Shown piece after piece: positions 4,829-6,337 of a DNA stretch of 6,337 nucleotides (its first letter is position 1; the number at the start of each line of letters is the position of its first letter). The position numbers and the translations under genes were made by a program. This DNA comes from Rickettsiales bacterium. Its GTDB lineage: Bacteria > Pseudomonadota > Alphaproteobacteria > Rs-D84. The DNA lies in contig JAIRLP010000049.1 of the NCBI GenBank assembly GCA_031259365.1, positions 1 through 6,337 on the forward strand, written 5' to 3'. The notes under the pieces are model-generated. The model had not been told where the DNA came from. It did not search any database and saw only the letters and a program-made list of their open reading frames with translations.

Positions 4829-5200
4829 TTATCGGTTGTAATATATCAGTGATACGTTTTTGTTTTCAGTATGTCCATAGCGAATTAAATTCATCGCCAA
4901 ATAGATTGCCGTTTTGACATTTTTTGAATTCTTTACATTGATATTTATATTGGTGTATTTTGAATCACTGTACTTATTATCCAGATCCTTATTTAATTCA
5001 ATATCTGCGTCTGTAATTGTGATTGGTGCGCTGGCTAGAACTTCGTCATCCCCTTTTTCGCAAGATGTCATCAGCGCACCAGTTGTCAACAAGGCAGCCC
5101 CTGCCATCATTGTGCAGGCAGTCGTGTTTCGTGCAACTTTCTGGGTTTTGTCGATCATTTTGTTAACTGCTGTTCCCAGACGTTTTTTTATGTTTGCCAT
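4829..5200 (-). CDS. N-terminal part of a frameshifted lipoprotein gene
   Basis: A 123-codon frame with a long basic n-region (MANIKKRLGTAVNKM), a hydrophobic stretch 'MMAGAALLTTGALMTSC' and a lipobox-like 'LMTSC' placing the lipidated Cys at residue 47, followed by the acidic 'EKGDDE' typical just after the lipidation site. The mature part begins with polar Asp/Asn/Lys-rich sequence and 'NININVKNSKNVKTAIYLAMNLI'. It ends abruptly at TAATAA soon after a point (4843-4849) where removal of one base would fuse it to the 4384-4797 frame. The ATG at 5200 has AAAGGA about 10 nt upstream and lies 18 bp after the ftsB stop, so it should be cotranscribed with ftsB. An internal Met15 start would also leave a usable signal peptide. 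The predicted location is the outer or inner membrane; function is unknown. Confidence 0.65.
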   Translation of the reverse strand: MANIKKRLGTAVNKMIDKTQKVARNTTACTMMAGAALLTTGALMTSCEKGDDEVLASAPITITDADIELNKDLDNKYSDSKYTNININVKNSKNVKTAIYLAMNLIRYGHTENKNVSLIYYNR

Positions 5201-5218
5201 TGTTTTTTTATCCTTTTA

Positions 5219-5545
5219 CTAAATTTTAAGAATCTTAGCCTTGGGGCCGCCAACGTTTAAGTATTTTAACCCCAATTCTTCCACATAGTCCGGGGAATAC
5301 CCCTGAATCAATTTGATGTGTTTTTGAAAGGTTTCCAATTTGGCGGCTTCTTTGTCCAATTGTTCCTGTTCCGTGTTCAGACGCCAGATGTTTATCACAA
5401 AGCGTTGCGCGGTGACTTCGCCAAAAAATATCCTGCAAAACATGAATGCGGCAAATATCGCGCACAAGACGCCTATCTTGCCGCGAATGCCGCCTGTCCA
5501 GGCGCGTCCCAAAAAGCCAAAGAAATTTTTGATTTTTTCCTTCAT
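5219..5545 (-). CDS. ftsB: FtsB/DivIC-like septum formation protein
   Basis: A 108-residue protein with the layout of the FtsB/DivIC family: a short basic cytoplasmic N-terminus (1-23), a single membrane segment (about 24-41, IGVLCAIFAAFMFCRIFF), a coiled-coil-like Glu/Gln/Lys-rich stretch (about 52-82) and the C-terminal 'YSPDYVEELGLKYLNVG' (83-99), the counterpart of the family's 'DPDYLEExAR..LGL' end. In this family the protein bridges FtsL and FtsQ in the divisome at the inner membrane. I prefer ATG at 5545 over the in-frame ATG at 5554. The predicted transcript starts at 5546/5545, and the 5554 ATG overlaps the TATAAT -10 box itself. The longer frame running up to 5794 is antisense to dusB and is not coding. 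A lipoprotein gene follows 18 bp downstream. Confidence 0.82.
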   Translation of the reverse strand: MKEKIKNFFGFLGRAWTGGIRGKIGVLCAIFAAFMFCRIFFGEVTAQRFVINIWRLNTEQEQLDKEAAKLETFQKHIKLIQGYSPDYVEELGLKYLNVGGPKAKILKI

Positions 5546-5557
5546 CAATGTCATTAT
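5529..5557 (+). promoter_or_regulatory. dusB promoter, predicted leaderless start
   Basis: TTGATT (5529-5534), a 17-bp spacer and CATTAT (5552-5557) place the transcription start at 5564, the A of the dusB ATG. The -35 box lies inside the ftsB coding region. No Shine-Dalgarno sequence precedes the ATG, consistent with a leaderless mRNA. Confidence 0.5.
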
Positions 5558-5581
5558 AACAGAATGTTTACACCCAATCAA
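5553..5581 (-). promoter_or_regulatory. ftsB promoter, predicted leaderless start
   Basis: On the minus strand TTGATT (5576-5581), a 17-bp spacer and a perfect TATAAT (5553-5558) place the transcription start at 5546/5545, at the ATG of the 108-residue frame. The -35 box lies inside dusB. The -10 overlaps the opposing dusB -10 by five bases. Confidence 0.65.
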
Positions 5582-6337
5582 ATTTTTGCTGCGCCAATTG
5601 CTGGGATTACAGATAAACCATTCCGACAGATAATTCGTATATTTGCGCCGGGTGTGTCTCTGGTTACAGAAATGATTTCCTGTCATGCGCTGGTGGGCGG
5701 TCATCAGAACTGTTTGCGTAATTTTGATAATTATTCGGACGAAGGTGCCATAGGGGCCCAAATCTTTGGGTCTAATCCAGAACTGATGGGTCAAGCTGCA
5801 AAAATTCTAGAAGGCCAGGGCGCCAAGTGGATCGATATTAATATGGGATGCCCAGTGCCAAAGGTGGCGACCAAGGCCGGGGCCGGATCATATTTAATGC
5901 GCGATCATGTTTTGGCGGGTCAGATAATAAAAGAAGTGGTTGGATCAGTTAATATTCCCGTGTCTATTAAAACACGCCTGGGATGGGACGATCGCCATCA
6001 GAACTGGCAGGATTTAGTGCGTATCGCGGCTGATAATGGTGTGGCATGGGCGGCATTACATGGGCGTACACGTGCCCAAGGATACACGGGCGTATCACGG
6101 TTGGAAGAAAAACCAGATGTGCCAATCCCATTAATTGGAAATGGGGATGTTCAAACAGCTGAAGATGTGCAACGCATCCATGACCTGGGATATGATGGTG
6201 TTATGATTGGGCGTGGGATGTTGGGGCGACCATGGGTACTGGGGCAATTATCAGGTGAATATCAAAAAGAACCGACCCATGAAGAAATTGCGGCAATTGT
6301 TCTGCAACATTTGGATCTGGTGATTGAATACTATGGT
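5564..6337 (+). CDS. dusB: tRNA-dihydrouridine synthase DusB, 3' end cut by window edge
   Basis: An open frame of 258 codons from ATG 5564 leaves the window without a stop; the family is usually about 320-330 residues, so roughly a fifth is missing. It is an FMN-dependent TIM-barrel enzyme that reduces uridine to dihydrouridine in the tRNA D loop using NADPH. Visible motifs in order: 'APIAGITDKPFR' (10-21, FMN phosphate/flavin contact), 'TEMISCHAL' (35-43), 'QIFGSNPE' (66-73), 'DINMGCPVPKV' (91-101) with the catalytic Cys96, 'AGSYLMRD' (107-114), 'IKTRLGWDD' (135-143), 'HGRTRAQGYTG' (166-176), 'IGNGDV' (191-196) and 'IGRGMLGRPW' (215-224). The MGCPVPKV and HGRTR..GY forms point to DusB rather than DusA or DusC. 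The start is divergent from ftsB with 18 bp between the two start codons and has no ribosome-binding site. Confidence 0.95.
   Translation, partial: MFTPNQIFAAPIAGITDKPFRQIIRIFAPGVSLVTEMISCHALVGGHQNCLRNFDNYSDEGAIGAQIFGSNPELMGQAAKILEGQGAKWIDINMGCPVPKVATKAGAGSYLMRDHVLAGQIIKEVVGSVNIPVSIKTRLGWDDRHQNWQDLVRIAADNGVAWAALHGRTRAQGYTGVSRLEEKPDVPIPLIGNGDVQTAEDVQRIHDLGYDGVMIGRGMLGRPWVLGQLSGEYQKEPTHEEIAAIVLQHLDLVIEYYG

Noticed and set aside
5555..5794. N-terminal extension of the FtsB-like frame to 5794
   Set aside because: It is antisense to the clearly coding dusB start, which has full family motifs; the FtsB family begins near the 5545 Met.

Overview
The window looks like chromosomal DNA from an AT-rich alphaproteobacterium, probably a host- or gut-associated uncultured lineage. 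Support comes from a DusB-type tRNA-dihydrouridine synthase, a short FtsB/DivIC-like division protein, sigma70-type promoters, and a small exported protein with the Cys-rich 'C..GYYC.GG' pattern that I associate with gut alphaproteobacteria. The lineage call is inference; no rRNA is present.

Left part (1-1860, minus strand): an accessory two-gene module made of a DUF3440/PAPS-reductase-like protein (IbrA-like, 347-1660) and, 2 bases after its stop, a ParB/Srx-fold protein (IbrB-like, cut by the window edge). They read from a near-consensus extended -10 promoter (1830-1859) whose -10 box is bracketed by a perfect 9-bp inverted repeat. The ~160-nt leader holds a possible 17-codon peptide with a Pro-Pro-Pro run next to a hairpin. 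Divergent from it, on the plus strand, is an APH/choline-kinase-fold protein (2014-3024) in which the catalytic Asp position of the Brenner motif reads Gly.

Middle part (3025-4215): a stretch with an inverted repeat and a small orphan reading frame, then a plus-strand promoter and a ~170-nt structured leader ending in an intrinsic terminator only 20 nt before the start codon of a secreted Cys-rich protein. One 8-nt segment of the leader can pair with either of two downstream or upstream partners, and one choice destroys the terminator: an attenuator or riboswitch-like layout that I do not recognise as a known class. The 3' end of the Cys-rich gene runs into a GC-rich palindromic repeat. A tRNA-Arg(UCU) gene with its own promoter follows on the minus strand.

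Right part (4216-6337): an ftsB-like gene and a downstream lipoprotein gene, now split by a frameshift, form a minus-strand operon ending in an intrinsic terminator. ftsB and dusB are divergent with only 18 bp between start codons. Two mirror-image promoters share the same -10 region, and each predicts an mRNA that begins at, or one base before, its start codon, so both transcripts should be leaderless. dusB runs off the right edge.
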